Below are positions 33,361 through 44,245 of a stretch of DNA of 64,000 nt, piece after piece (within the stretch, counting starts at the first letter, position 1; every line of letters begins with the position of its first letter). Source of the stretch: Brachypterus glaber (lineage: Eukaryota; Arthropoda; Insecta; Coleoptera; Kateretidae); the NCBI GenBank assembly GCA_958510825.1, contig OY294054.1, positions 9,464,319-9,528,318 on the forward strand. Reading direction: 5' to 3'. A model generated the notes under the pieces. It was given only the letters and a program-made list of their open reading frames with translations, was not told the DNA's origin and ran no database searches. The position numbers were made by a program, and so were the translations under genes.

Positions 33361-34792
33361 GGTTAAAAGAAAATTTAATAAAAAAATTAAAAAATTGTAA
33401 AAAATTAAGTTTTTTTGGCCCTTTTCGGGGAAAATGGCCATATTCATACACTCAATATAGCTCCCAACTGAATATATTGCTATATTGCCGAGTTGACGTT
33501 CACTGGTGATTGCGTGCCGTGAAGTGGTAACATCACATCATATGAGATGTGAATAGATTGTATTAATAGGTACTATTAGAATATCTTTTTTCAGTGTTGC
33601 TAAATAATTTTTTTTTGCGTGTAGTTATATTCTATACCCGCATACGCGTAGGTTAAAAATAATTCCCAAAAATGATTATTTTTTCCGGAAATATTGATGG
33701 TTATATCAATCTCATATTGCTACATCTATATTAAAACCTGTTTAATAAATGTAAATAACTTTTTTTATTTTTTGCGTGATAGTGCGGCGTATTTTTTAAA
33801 ATTTTCTATAAGCATGAGTGCAAATGTAAAGGGGGATTCATAACAAGGTTACATTTTTTAAGGAGTGATTCTACATAAAAAAATATTGGTTAAACAAACT
33901 TTCCCTTAACCTAAACCTAAAAATTTAAGGAGGCGCCCAAAATTCTAGTTTTATTTATTTTTTCATGAAATAGTTAAGGCACGGTCAATTTTTTTCTTGC
34001 AATTTATCAATATCATCATAATTCGTAAAAAATAAATTTTATTTTGGCGTTTATCTCCAAAATTCCCATATATACACAGTTTTTGGGAAAATATGACTTG
34101 CACAATCCGAATCTGCCAAAAAAATATCGAGCCGTTTCCGAGTTATTTTTAATTTTTGTTTGATTTGCTCACCAAAAGGTAATTTAAAAAAGACTTACCC
34201 AAAACTAAAAAGTAAAATTTTACAATAGTATATTACAACATTAGTATCAAAATGGACGGAAAGTTTTCCAGTGGACAAGTGCACCAAAAACGCATAGAAA
34301 AATGAATATTTTATATTTTTTTTTGGCAGGTTCAGATTCAAAACATTACTGGTCTTTTGGTATTGAATGTACATAATACCTACATGTTTAACAGCAGCTG
34401 TGTGAAGCCCTAAAAATTACCAAAAAATGTATAAAGTTCAAGAAAGATAAATAAAGCAAATAAGTTTGCAAAGTAGTATTTATAATTAATTATAAAATGC
34501 GTTTTAAACTGTTTTATGAATAATTACACAGACCCACAAAAAAATTAAGTCAGTTACTCTTAACCACACTATATTTTTCTTACGTATTTTTGTGTTCTGA
34601 AAACGACAATGGAAAACTATTGAATTCTGAAAGTTGTGCCCGAAGACACTTTTTTTTAGAAAGTCGAGAACTATAATATAATATCCATAATTCAGCCAAA
34701 TTGGACCGAAACGACTTTTATTCACAATTATTTAGAAATAAGCTAATTATATAGATACGTAAAAGTTAGAAAATCAATTATTACACTACATT
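33361..34792. other. A+T-rich spacer
   Basis: 'aaggagtgattctacataa' at about 33858 resembles the CAGGGTGATTC-type repeats, and the following 400 bases may be an unpaired remnant of one. No gene, RNA or TIR pair is supported. Confidence 0.3.
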
Positions 34793-34896
34793 AACCTCGT
34801 ACTATTCTACTTAATTAAGCATCCCCTAATTTCAGGACTTGTGTGGGCTAGTAGTAGAGGGAACCACCGGCTTATGCTTCTTTCGAACCAGTTTTT
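34793..34896 (-). mobile_element. SINE 3' half
   Basis: 'taacctcgtactattctact' and 'gtagagggaaccaccggctt' match the 3' half of the SINE family on the minus strand. The tRNA-like head is missing. Confidence 0.8.
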
Positions 34897-35602
34897 ATAG
34901 TTAATATATTGTTAACTTTTGCTACCTAAAATGTTTGAAACAGCCCATTTCCATGCCTAGGCGGGAAGGCTCTTGTAGCTAACTTCACTTATTTCACTTT
35001 CATAAAAAATTTAATTTGTTGACCTGAATTTGATGACAAAATAATTTTAAATAATTATTTTTATAAAATAACATCACCTACACATTTAAATTGCAATATT
35101 TTTGTAGTTCCAAAAAATATTAAACTGTCATTTCTAGAAGATCACTGATAACTGCTGCCTCCGCAGGTGATTGAATGAATTAATACGTGACACTTTTAGG
35201 GAAATATTTATTTAGGTATTTTTTTATTTACTTATTTTAATAAAATAACATTAGATACACATTTAAAATACAATATTTTCGCATTTCTAGAATATAAGGA
35301 GCATATTCTACGTTTATTTGAAAAATTAACCCCTATTTGGCTAAACTTGTCATATTGTCATAAAATAACCTTATGATAAAAAATCAACATAATTCAGAAA
35401 AGGCATACCTAAATATATAGACCTTTTTAGGTCGTAGGTATAATTTGACTATGTAATACATTTGCAGATGGATTGACGATAGATACATATTTCTTGTTTT
35501 TCTTACTGCAGAACTAAAAACAGTTTATTTTAAATAAAAAATAAAATATACAGCTGTCATTTCTGAAAGGTCGCTGATAAATGCCACAGAGCATCTGCCT
35601 TA
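34897..35602. other. Spacer with a short internal repeat
   Basis: 'aataaaataacattagatac' near 35235 resembles 'ttataaaataacatcaccta' near 35065, and 'gtcatttctagaagatcact' near 35128 resembles the block near 35554. This suggests an old tandem duplication of several hundred bases. No gene was recognised. Confidence 0.4.
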
Positions 35603-35700
35603 GGGATGGAAAACTATAGCCAATAACCGATTTTCTGTTAACCGGTTGCGGAAATTCCTTAGACCGGTTTTCGGTTTTTCGTAATAATCCACCCCTATTA
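35603..35700 (+). mobile_element. hAT-like terminus (TAGGGATGGAAAAC)
   Basis: TAGGGATGGAAAAC followed by ACCGATT/ACCGGTT strings is the mirror of the end at 11570. The element is incomplete; the piggyBac-like insertion follows only a few bases later. Confidence 0.4.
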
Positions 35701-35709
35701 GTAATTTAA

Positions 35710-36644
35710 CCCTAGGACACATACCCCGGGCCTCCGAGGTCCGGCAGGTTAAATAATTAGCTGTATCTTACAGAAAAATAAATGTATTAAAAAATCCTTT
35801 TAGGAATGCTTTAATTCAAGTGTTTGGAATAAGATTTTTGCAAAATTGTTATATTTATTTGGACATGTGGTATAAAAAGTACTTTTCCATAGATACCACA
35901 TATTTACAGACCCCGGGCCTGCATTTTTTTATTATAAAAAAAAATAAAAACGCTGATAAATAATTTTTAGTTACATTTATAAAAAAATATAAGCCCATTG
36001 AACGTAACATTTTTTATCTACATATACTTGTAAAGGACAAACTAAACATTGGACAATGGCGTTCTTCCTAAATATTAAATACCAGCTTCAATTGCATTTA
36101 TTGTTTTTACAATGGAATATCCAAATTTTTACAATCCAAAAGTAACCCATAGATGAAGACCCTTTTTAAAGGATAAAGCAAAGCAGTTCACAATACCTCA
36201 TATGCTAAAAAGTTCTAAAAGTCCATGTTTGCCACAGTACGTTTTTGACAGCATGGGTAAGGTTATAGGAATTCCTAAACCATCTGACGAACAACCAGGA
36301 CCGTCCAATAGGTAAAGTTGCTATTTGTGCCCCTCAAAATGTAAAAATAATATTTGCAATGGACATTTTACCAAAACTTGCAATGATTGCTTTTCTAAGG
36401 ACTGAATTATTTTCATTTGTTTTTTTTACTGATGGTTTTAATTTAATTAAGATATTTTTAAGGATTTTGTTTCATTTTCTTTTTAGTTTTTCTTATACTA
36501 TAGTTTTTATTATTATTGTATAAAGAAATAAAAACATATTAAAACAATATAATTGTTTGATTTTATATAATACCTATTAAACTGTTAATTTTTATATTCG
36601 GGCCTTCTAGGCCCGGGGTATGTAAATGTATATATTTTCTAGGG
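35710..36644 (+). mobile_element. piggyBac-like element, degenerate
   Basis: The left flank is TTAA and the element starts CCCTAG. The right end is CTAGGG followed by TTAG, one change from TTAA. TTAA duplication with CCCTAG-type ends is the hallmark of piggyBac transposons. Just inside both ends is ACATACCCCGGGCCT or its complement, a subterminal inverted repeat. The interior keeps a transposase C-terminus (36157-36405). At 935 bp it is far shorter than an autonomous copy. Confidence 0.85.
36157..36405 (+). pseudogene. piggyBac transposase C-terminal remnant
   Basis: One frame reads 'KDKAKQFTIPHMLKSSKSP' and 'KPSDEQPGPSN', then after one stop 'CYLCPSKCKNNICNGHFTKT' and a final 'CNDCF' before the stop at 36403. 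The run CxxC-x3-C-x4-C-x3-H-x4-C-x2-C matches the cysteine-rich domain at the end of piggyBac transposases, which binds the transposon ends. About 110 bases upstream, in other frames, 'HWTMAFFLNI' and 'NTSFNCIYCFYNG' fit the preceding region, so an internal deletion and frameshifts separate the parts. The Asp-based catalytic core is missing and it cannot function. Confidence 0.8.
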
Positions 36645-36880
36645 TTAGGATGCAAAAAGTCCAAACGAAGTAAATACATAATATTCTATACTTTTTTAGA
36701 CAAATATTTACTATTTATAACGAATGAATATTTATATTTTTAAAATTGTTAAATAAAAGTTATTTTTTACTTTCGTGGAGAACGCCATCTATACATGCAT
36801 TTATAAAGCTTAAATGTGTAACTAACTTCATAAAGCTTAAATGTCTAACTAACTTCATCTCAGTATACAATATACTATTC
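36645..36880. other. Spacer
   Basis: Contains a small direct repeat, 'ataaagcttaaatgt' with 'ctaacttcat', twice at about 36802-36857. Nothing else was recognised. Confidence 0.4.
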
Positions 36881-38950
36881 CATAAGGTCGATGTACCGCG
36901 GTTTTAGGGATTTTCAAGGTGCTCTAGCTCCTAAACTATTGGTTTTTGGAAGTTGTGAACTTATAAACCTTTTATCGGAATGTCAATAACTTCAACATTT
37001 AAAATTCAGCCAAATCTGACGAAAATAACTTTTACATAAGAAGGAAGCGAGATACTTTGGGGCCAGCGAGTATTTTCACAGTCATATTCGTTTTCAGCGC
37101 CCAAACATACGTAAGAAAAATATAGGCTTAGGGTCTAGTAATTAAACTTTTTGTGTTATTTTATATCAAAATTCGAATTACAATTTTTAATAATTAACAA
37201 ATCTGTACGAAATATCTCTCCTTTATAAACCTTATAGAGTTTTCCTCATTTAAACTGGATATTCCTTGAAAATAAACTTCCAATATATCATTAAATTTGT
37301 TCAAAAAAGTTAAAATGGGTTTAAAGCGCGATTTAGTTTTCTTTTATTATACGCTTTTCTTGTAAAGAAGAAAAGCACAATGGACGATTTTATCTCATTT
37401 TTTTTGGGAGAATACAATAACTTTTTATTCGATTTTATAAACGCAGAAAACTGTTTTTAGCAACCATTATAAAAAATTAACAATCATTTCAAAAAATTTA
37501 TTTATGCTATTTTTCGGTATTAATTCCTAAACGTATAGGAATTAGGGGTCATACTTTTAATACGTAACGCATTTTTGTTCTGACCCCCTCCCTTTTGGTG
37601 ACAAAACAAAGAGTTTTTATTTGTTTAAAAATAATAGATATCAAATGTATCGAAAAAATTGCTATAGCAACCATATATATATATGGTTTTTATTATCCAC
37701 TATATACTAATTTTCATTTAGCTCTGTCCTTTCGCGACTGTATACGCGCGTTCGTTCTAGAAACTGGCTAATTGGGGCGCGATTTGTGAACCAGGGGGGG
37801 GATTTTATCCGCTCCGGACCTTTTTTACCGGACACGTGTAGAGTGTCGTCGGGTAATAGGCTACTTTTCGTAGCGATTTTTCAACGTTTTCTATTTTTAA
37901 AAGGCACTTGAACAGGACCCTTATCTTTCAGCATTTTTTTTTGAAAATCGTGAAAGAGAGATGCAGCATCGAGCAATTTCCAAAAATCATCTGCACGGTC
38001 GGGGTTTATATTGTGAATAACTTTTAAACAAAACGTCTGAGAGGGGTGGTTGTGGGACGGCCCCACCGCCGAAGGCGGGGGGGTTCCCCTAGAATTTTAA
38101 ATTTCCGATCCGTCTGTCCCGGTCCCAAGTCCCTAGGATTTATATTAAACGAGATAAATAATTTAAAAGTTTCATATTTGTCCAAAAAGTGAGGCTAAGA
38201 ATTTCGGCCAATCAAAAAACTCGCGGCGAAATGTGCGAATTGTCAGGCGATTTTCTCAGATTTCATTTAACGATACCCTGACTTTCAAATAGGTAGAACT
38301 ATCCCAAATTTTCGAGTTTGGGGTTGTTTTTTGTACAAAATCTTTTCCTCATTTATCGATCTAAATGTGCGTTCTAAAATTTCCCGGGACAAATCCCTTT
38401 TATTCCCGGCAAGTGTGACAATGTAAAAAAAAACACGTGAGGAGCAACGTACTGATATCTGGGATTGACAAACGTTGGTACTCTGAAATTAGGCTCTAGG
38501 CGGGATTTTTGACAGAAATCGAATCTACGCAATCGAACGAAGATATTGATGTATCACAAGTCTGGTTTTGATAATAGGGCGTAAGCGACATACAAATTTT
38601 TAGGTCTGAGCTCTTCAGAAACGTCCACGAAAGGGTACAGCATTTTATGTTTTCGTTAATAACTTTCTTAAAACACAATTTTTCCGTATGAAACCTTTAC
38701 CAGTCTATTGCAAATAGTTTAACGGTTCCATTTTATACCCGATACCCCGGTTCTGAACTAAAATTAAGGTGCTGGGGGGCCAAAAGCCCAGGGGACGCCA
38801 TCCAAAATCGAGACAATTACAACATAAAAATCACGTTAGCCAGGCTCTAGGTCCAAAGCCCCGCGACGAGGATCCACTGAAACCGCAAAAACGGTGATTC
38901 TTTAGACGAAATAATTCAATACTAAAACGGTGGTCCTAAAGCAAGTAATT
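36881..38950. other. Unassigned block, less A+T-rich than its surroundings
   Basis: About 2 kb has a visibly higher G+C content than the rest, with G+C-rich stems such as CCGCCGAAGGCGGGG at 38068-38082 and strings like 'gctccggacctttttt'. Short minus-strand frames (37881-38066, 38496-38678) carry no recognised domain. The block leads directly into the tandem repeats at 38955-39990, so it may be part of one large repeat or element. I cannot assign it. Confidence 0.3.
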
Positions 38951-38954
38951 TTTT

Positions 38955-39395
38955 CACTTTTGAACGGTATGACTAATCGACTTGAAACTTGAAATATAAG
39001 CTAATTGGAACTTTTTGGACAGGTTTGACGTAAAAAAGTACTAGCTTTGAAGTCCAAAAAACTTTTTTTATTTTTTTTTTGTTTCTTTAATAACTTTTTA
39101 CTAAATTGACATAGAGACTTGAAATTTGAAATATAAGCTTAGGGTGACTATTCAAACTAGACACATACATAAAATTACCAAAAAATACTAGCCGTGAAGT
39201 CCAAAACAGGCATATCATGATTTTCTTTTGTTTTCGTAATAACTTTTGATTGGATTTACTTAGAGACTTGAAATTTGAAATATAAGCTTATAGTGACTAT
39301 TGAAACAGACTAAGTCCAAAAAATACTAGCCGTAGTGTCCCGACGAGCGCAGCGAGCAGTCATTTTTTTGAAAAAACCGTTTTTCTTATAAATTT
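38955..39395 (+). repeat. ~140-bp tandem repeat, three units
   Basis: 'acttgaaatttgaaatataa' or a close variant recurs near 38985, 39120 and 39268, with 'aaaaaatactagccgtgaag' between. Spacing is about 137-149 bases. Each unit begins with an 'ataacttttga' phrase. Confidence 0.7.
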
Positions 39396-39399
39396 TGAA

Positions 39400-39990
39400 T
39401 TGAAATTGGTATGTAGGGACATAATGACAATTGAAAGTAGACGAAACCAAAAAACAAAATGGCCGACCTGTCAAAAATTACATATTTCGAACGGAGGGTC
39501 GTAGAAACTTGAAATTTGGTATATATGGGTACAATGAAAAACAAACATCGACAAAACCAAAAAAGAAGATGGCCGACCTGTCAAAATGATATATTTCGAA
39601 CGGAGAGTCGTAGAAACTTGATATTTGGTATGTAGGGGTATAATGAGAAACGAAAATCGACAAAACCAAAAAACAAGATGGCCGACCTGTCAAAGTGACA
39701 TTTTTCGAACGGAGAGTCGTAGAAACTTTAAATTTGGTATATATGGGTACAATGAAAAACAAAAATCAACAAAAACAAGAAACAAGATGGCCAACCTGTT
39801 GTTGCGATAACTTTTGAACGGGAGGTCGTAGAATATTGAAATTTGGTATGTAGGGACACAATAAAAAACAAAAATCAACAAAACCAAAAAACAAGATGGC
39901 CGACCTGTCATTGCAATAACTTTTGAACGGGAGGTCGTAGGAACTTGAAATTTGGTATGCAAGTACTTGATAACAATAAAAAACCGACAA
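39400..39990 (+). repeat. 109-bp tandem repeat, about five units
   Basis: GATGGCCGACCTGTC or a variant starts at about 39458, 39568, 39677, 39786 and 39895, a spacing of 109-110 bases. Each unit also has CGAACGGAGAGTCGTAGAAA and 'ttgaaatttggtatgta'. Minus-strand frames of 74-101 codons show the repeat in translation ('YQISSFYDSPFEIYHF' and variants). Frame differs between units, so I read these as satellite rather than protein. Confidence 0.85.
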
Positions 39991-40494
39991 AACAATAAAA
40001 ATTAAATATACCCGTTATTAAACAAATATATCCAAGTGCAAAAAAAAAATTAAAAAAATTTAAAAAAATTAAAAAAAAAATTAAAAAAAAATCAAAATTA
40101 AATAACAAAATTCTAAAAGTGAACCAAGTGAAAACACGGATTTACTAGTTATTATTATACTATACATTGTATTGTATAGTAAACAAACTCCCGCTATATT
40201 TTTCACCCAAAATTTAAATACCATACCCCAGGGATGAGCTGCTTATTTGTTCATGAGCGTGGCATAAATGCAGCACTGATTACAAGCGACTTATAGTCGA
40301 CTGTCCCCACTCTGCAGTTACGCAACGCCAGTGTATCTTTGATAAAAGTTAAAAAAGATGACAAAAGATGACTCATAGCTTCCATATCCCCGGGCTCTTA
40401 TAATTATACTAGCTAGTCTGCAAAAAGAAAAAAGTATCGATGGAAAGAAAGGTAAACAATGTGTTTTACTTATTTCTGGTCGCTGTAATATATA
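39991..40494. other. Spacer
   Basis: A poly(A)-rich stretch (40038-40105) follows the satellite. Then comes some unique-looking sequence without recognised features. Confidence 0.3.
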
Positions 40495-41181
40495 CCGGGT
40501 GTTATTTTTAACACGAAACTTTCAAATATCTCGAATACTATGCATTTTAGAAAAAAAAATGTTGGACAAATTTGTTTATTTTAATGGTGGAAACAAAATG
40601 GCGTATTTATTTTTTACGGATATTTACATTTTCAAGGTCATTTCAAGGTCAACTTTTGTAAAAAACTTTTTTTGATCGGGCTTTTAGTTGCAGCCACACA
40701 AAATTAAAAAAGTTGCATCTCCGACGGACTAGACTAGTCAATTCCTATTTATTTTGAGCCGCTGCATCCGAATCTGAGGTCGGAATTTGAAAGTTAGCTC
40801 CCATTTTCAACAGAACCTCAAAAAACATACTTTTCGCAATGATATGATATGTTTTTTAAGGCTATGGTAAAAATGAGAGCTAACTTTTAAATTTCGACCT
40901 TTTGTGGCTGTGTTATCTCTGCAACTAAAAGTCCGATCAAAAAAAGTTTTTTTACAAAAGATTTTTTATTTTTTTGAGGGGAATTAACAGTAAAAAAATA
41001 TATGTTTATACTTAAAAAACAAAGTTGACCTTGAAATGACCTTGAAAACGTAAATGTCCGTAAAAAATAAATGCGCCATTTTGTTTCCACCATTAAAATA
41101 AATAAATTTTGTCCGATATTTTTTTTCTAAAATGCATAGTATTCGAGATATTTGAAAGTTTCAGGTTAAAAAAACACCCGG
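40495..41181. mobile_element. 687-bp foldback MITE, CCGGGTGT ends
   Basis: TA then CCGGGTGTTATTTTTAAC starts the left arm, which continues through 'aatatctcgaatactatgca' and 'aatggtggaaacaaaatggc'. The right arm is its complement and ends ACACCCGG then TA. The arms remain pairable to near 40835. TA flanks suggest a Tc1/mariner-like origin. No coding capacity. Confidence 0.85.
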
Positions 41182-41339
41182 TATATATTTGCAGGACTTT
41201 TTCTAAAAAAAATAAATTGGGCTTGGTTTGAATAAAAATCTTGTATCAAGTTTAAAAAAAACTTTTTAAAATAAAAGAATAAAAGTACTTAATAGAAAAA
41301 AAATAATATAATAAAATTAATAATAAGGTGGGTGAGCCA

Positions 41340-42010
41340 ATGGGTAGGGGTCTTTACAGCGCAGTCCATTACCGCGAAACCGTTACCGCTCCACCGTTAC
41401 CGCGCATGGACTTTACCGCGAAAGCCATTACCGCGCATAATTATTTTAATGTTTTTTTGAAGAAAAAAATATTAAATAAAACAAAAATAAATATTTTGCA
41501 GAAAACAATCAAACAGTTCTAACTGATATAGCTGCTGGGTCAGGGTCAGGGTTGTGACCGTAACATTTCCGTCCGAAGTATGCAAACTCCCCTTGCAACA
41601 AAGCACGTCGTAATTTACGCACTTACATTTTTTTTAACAGTCTTTTCTTTCCTGTATATGAAATGTTTATAAACAGCGAGGTCTTTGCCCCTAGCACTTT
41701 TCATTATTTCGATCGACATGACGATTCGTACTAAACTGATTAATAATCAGCGATTTATACAAATCACTAGATATAAATTTAAAAAAAACACACATTAAAA
41801 ATCTAAACACGGATATATGGGTACATTTAGTAAACGTTCCACTTTATCGATAAAAATCGTTGTAAAAGTCATACGCTGTAAAGACTGTTTGCGGTAATGG
41901 TCTTCGCGGTAAAGGACATGCGCGGTAATAGCTTGTAGCGGTAATGGGGATCGCGGTAATGGACTGCGTGATAATGGTCTTCGCGGTTGTTTTTTCGCTG
42001 TAAAGTCCGG
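41340..42010. mobile_element. Element with inverted TTACCGCG minisatellites (copy 1)
   Basis: At 41355-41440 the plus strand has about five TTACCGCG or TTACCGC(T) units spaced 12-20 bases. At 41880-42000 the minus strand carries the same units (GCGGTAA on plus). The outer borders also pair, 'tctttacagcgcagtc' with 'gctgtaaagtcc'. The interior is A+T-rich. A second element of the same design is at 48190-48760. This does not match a named family I know. Confidence 0.65.
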
Positions 42011-42127
42011 CGCCATGTTCCTAATATTGCCACCCCCCTCTTAAACTTGTTCGTCCTCTCTGTCATAGATGACACTGCCAGTATATCTGTTATGTCGAAA
42101 AGATGTCTCAGTATGATGTATCTGTAT

Positions 42128-42293
42128 AGGTCTTACAGAAGGCTGGAAATTGTTTACAAGTAAAACGGGAGTGGGCATGGTGGCAAGCCAGACAAGAACC
42201 ACTCTTGGTGAATTGAGTAACTAAGAAGGATCTGGCTAATTATCTCACTGAGAAAAGGCCATAAAGAAGGAAGAAGAAGAAGAAGAAGAAGAA
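42128..42293 (+). mobile_element. Retroposed fragment with (GAA)n tail and 13-bp TSD
   Basis: GATGTATCTGTAT stands at 42115-42127 and again at 42294-42306, and the inserted 166 bp end in (GAA)7-like repeats. Perfect 13-bp duplication plus a simple tail show target-primed reverse transcription. The body ('gagtgggcatggtggcaag') is 3' UTR-like; no tRNA promoter boxes are convincing. Probably the 5'-truncated end of a non-LTR element. Confidence 0.8.
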
Positions 42294-42306
42294 GATGTAT
42301 CTGTAT

Positions 42307-43414
42307 CCAGTGGGTAAAGCCGTACACAAAAACGCAGTTCGTGTTTCGTGCTCTTCCACTATAAAAACTTGTTAAATAGTGCATCAATTACTGAAGGGCA
42401 AAAAAGTAATAAGGTAGGCACAAACATGTACTTTCTTGGCCCATATTGTGTTTCACTTAACATAGAAGTGAAAAGGTATTTTTTTAAGATTGTTGTCTAA
42501 GTAGCTGTGTTCCTAATATTGCCATGCGAAGTAGTTGACAACAAAAAAATTAAAAAACAAAAAATGACAAGAAAAGAAAGCAACGAAGAGTTCTAAATCA
42601 TGGTTCTGCTTTTTATTCGAAGAGAATCGCCAGGCCCATATGAGATTGTTATCGATACGTACATGAAGAGTGCGTGGGGCTTATTAAAAACGACAAATTG
42701 TTATTTAAGTGCCCAAATTGTGTCTAAAAAGCTGAAATTGTTATTGTGCCACAATGTTTTCTTATTAGTTTGTTAATTTTTTGTTTGTTCTTTACTATAA
42801 TTGCCAGTACTTTGGCAATATTTGGGACATGGCTTCCTAATATTGTCAGTATGCAATATTTTTTAAAAAGCAATAATATATATTTTGAAGCTCTTGCAGT
42901 TTGTTTATTTTTTACCCATTAGAATAAAGATATGTTTATTGTTAATGTAGTAAAATTTTAGGTAATTACAAATAAAGAATGCAGTAAGTTTGAATTTCAA
43001 ACCAAGCACTTTTATTGATTCCAAACAACCTCTTAGTCTAAGTAAGATACGTATTAAACTTTACTCAAGCAAAACATTTGATTTAAGTATCCTTGATCGA
43101 AATACTACTACTTGTGTTTAGCAATAATTTCTCTGTGTGCGGTGATGATTGATTAGAAAAGCTCTTCTAGCATAAATCAAAAATCAAGTAGGATTTTTTT
43201 ATTTTAGACTAGATTGGTTTTTCAGACTAATATTTTCTTGAATTATAATATTTTAAATTCCCCATAGCATCATCAAATATTTCGCTTCCAATAGAAAATG
43301 GAAATTTTCATGTAATAAATTACCATTACTTCTGATCTTCTATTTCTTTAAACTTATAAGACATAGATTTATTCGCTGCAATTTGTAAACACGTATAGGT
43401 TTAGGTTATCTATT
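42307..43414. other. Spacer with short repeats
   Basis: 'ttcctaatattg(c/t)ca' occurs near 42015, 42512 and 42834, possibly ends of an unrecognised element. 43028-43110 shares a block with 24665-24740. No gene is supported. Confidence 0.35.
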
Positions 43415-43470
43415 ATAATACTCTTCACAGCATGGAATGCTTGAAGAAATAGTATTATACGGTGGTTTTC
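43415..43470 (+). repeat. Terminal hairpin module of the (GTCY)n family
   Basis: 'ctcttcacAGCATggaATGCTtgaag' then 'tagtattatacggtggtttt' matches the start of the 27915 and 33023 elements. The rest of the element is replaced by unrelated sequence. Confidence 0.5.
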
Positions 43471-43647
43471 AAAAGTCCAAAAAGAAAATTCTCTAAAAAT
43501 ATTATAATTGGATTTTTATATCAGTGCAACAAAAAATTTTGCATTATTGCAATATTAATAAACGATACATTAAACAGCTCACCTAACACAAAAACAAGTA
43601 CAAAATCTTCACACACAACGGGCTATTTTCAATGGCAGTCATATCTA

Positions 43648-43689
43648 ACAGTAGGTCATAAGTTCCCTAGGGAACTTATTACCTGCTGT
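43648..43689. repeat. 42-bp near-perfect palindrome
   Basis: ACAGTAGGTCATAAGTTCCC pairs with GGGAACTTATTACCTGCTGT around a central CCTAGG with no loop and two mismatched positions. It lies in otherwise unremarkable sequence. Confidence 0.9.
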
Positions 43690-43889
43690 ACACATAGATA
43701 TGTGTTATAAAGATAAAAAACTTTATTACTTAAAAACCAAATATATTACCTTTATAAAAAAATTTCAAGCATATTTAAAAAATAGAAGGGAAAGTCCGTT
43801 AAACACCTAATTTATAAAAAACATTACAATAATTAAAAAGAATATTCATACTAACTAAAAAAAAAATCCATTTATAAAACAGTTCAAAT

Positions 43890-44200
43890 TCATATTTTGC
43901 CAACTTTTAAACAAATCGACCTGGAAATTTGGCATGGTTAACCTTTGCATCAATACCAATCGATCCACCTGTCAAAATGATAGTTCATATTTTGCCAATT
44001 TTTTTGGAACAAGACCAAAGTCATATTTTGGTAACTTTTAAACAATTCGACCTAGAAACATGCAATTTGGTACGGGAATTCTTTACAACAAGTAATATTT
44101 TGCAAAATTTTGAACGCCTTGATAAAATTTGGAATGGGTGGCCTTTGAAGCAAGACCAATCGACCCAACTGTCAAAATGACAGTTCAGTCCAATGTAAAG
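43890..44200 (+). repeat. Degenerate tandem of ~100-130 bp units
   Basis: 'catattttgccaacttttaa', 'catattttgccaattttttt' and 'catattttggtaacttttaa' begin successive blocks, two of them followed by 'tcgacct(g/a)gaaa' and 'atttgg'. 'ccacctgtcaaaatga' and 'cccaactgtcaaaatgac' end two units. It resembles the 109-bp satellite in wording but not in unit length. Confidence 0.5.
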
Positions 44201-44245
44201 AGTATACTATGAAACGCGAAGCATTACATATCTTCACGGCTTGTT
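44200..44245 (+). repeat. GCGAAGC-centred hairpin module
   Basis: 'gtaaagagtatactatgaaac', trimmed here, leads into GCGAAGC at 44217-44223, then 'attacatatcttcacggctt'. It folds back on itself with GAA as the loop. Confidence 0.6.

Noticed and set aside
37881..38066. 61-codon minus-strand frame with non-repetitive composition
   Set aside because: No recognisable domain, no upstream coding continuation and it lies in an unassigned repeat-like block.
39478..39995. Overlapping minus-strand frames with repeated 'YQIS.FYD' words
   Set aside because: They follow the 109-bp satellite and shift frame from unit to unit, so I read them as satellite, not as a repeat protein.
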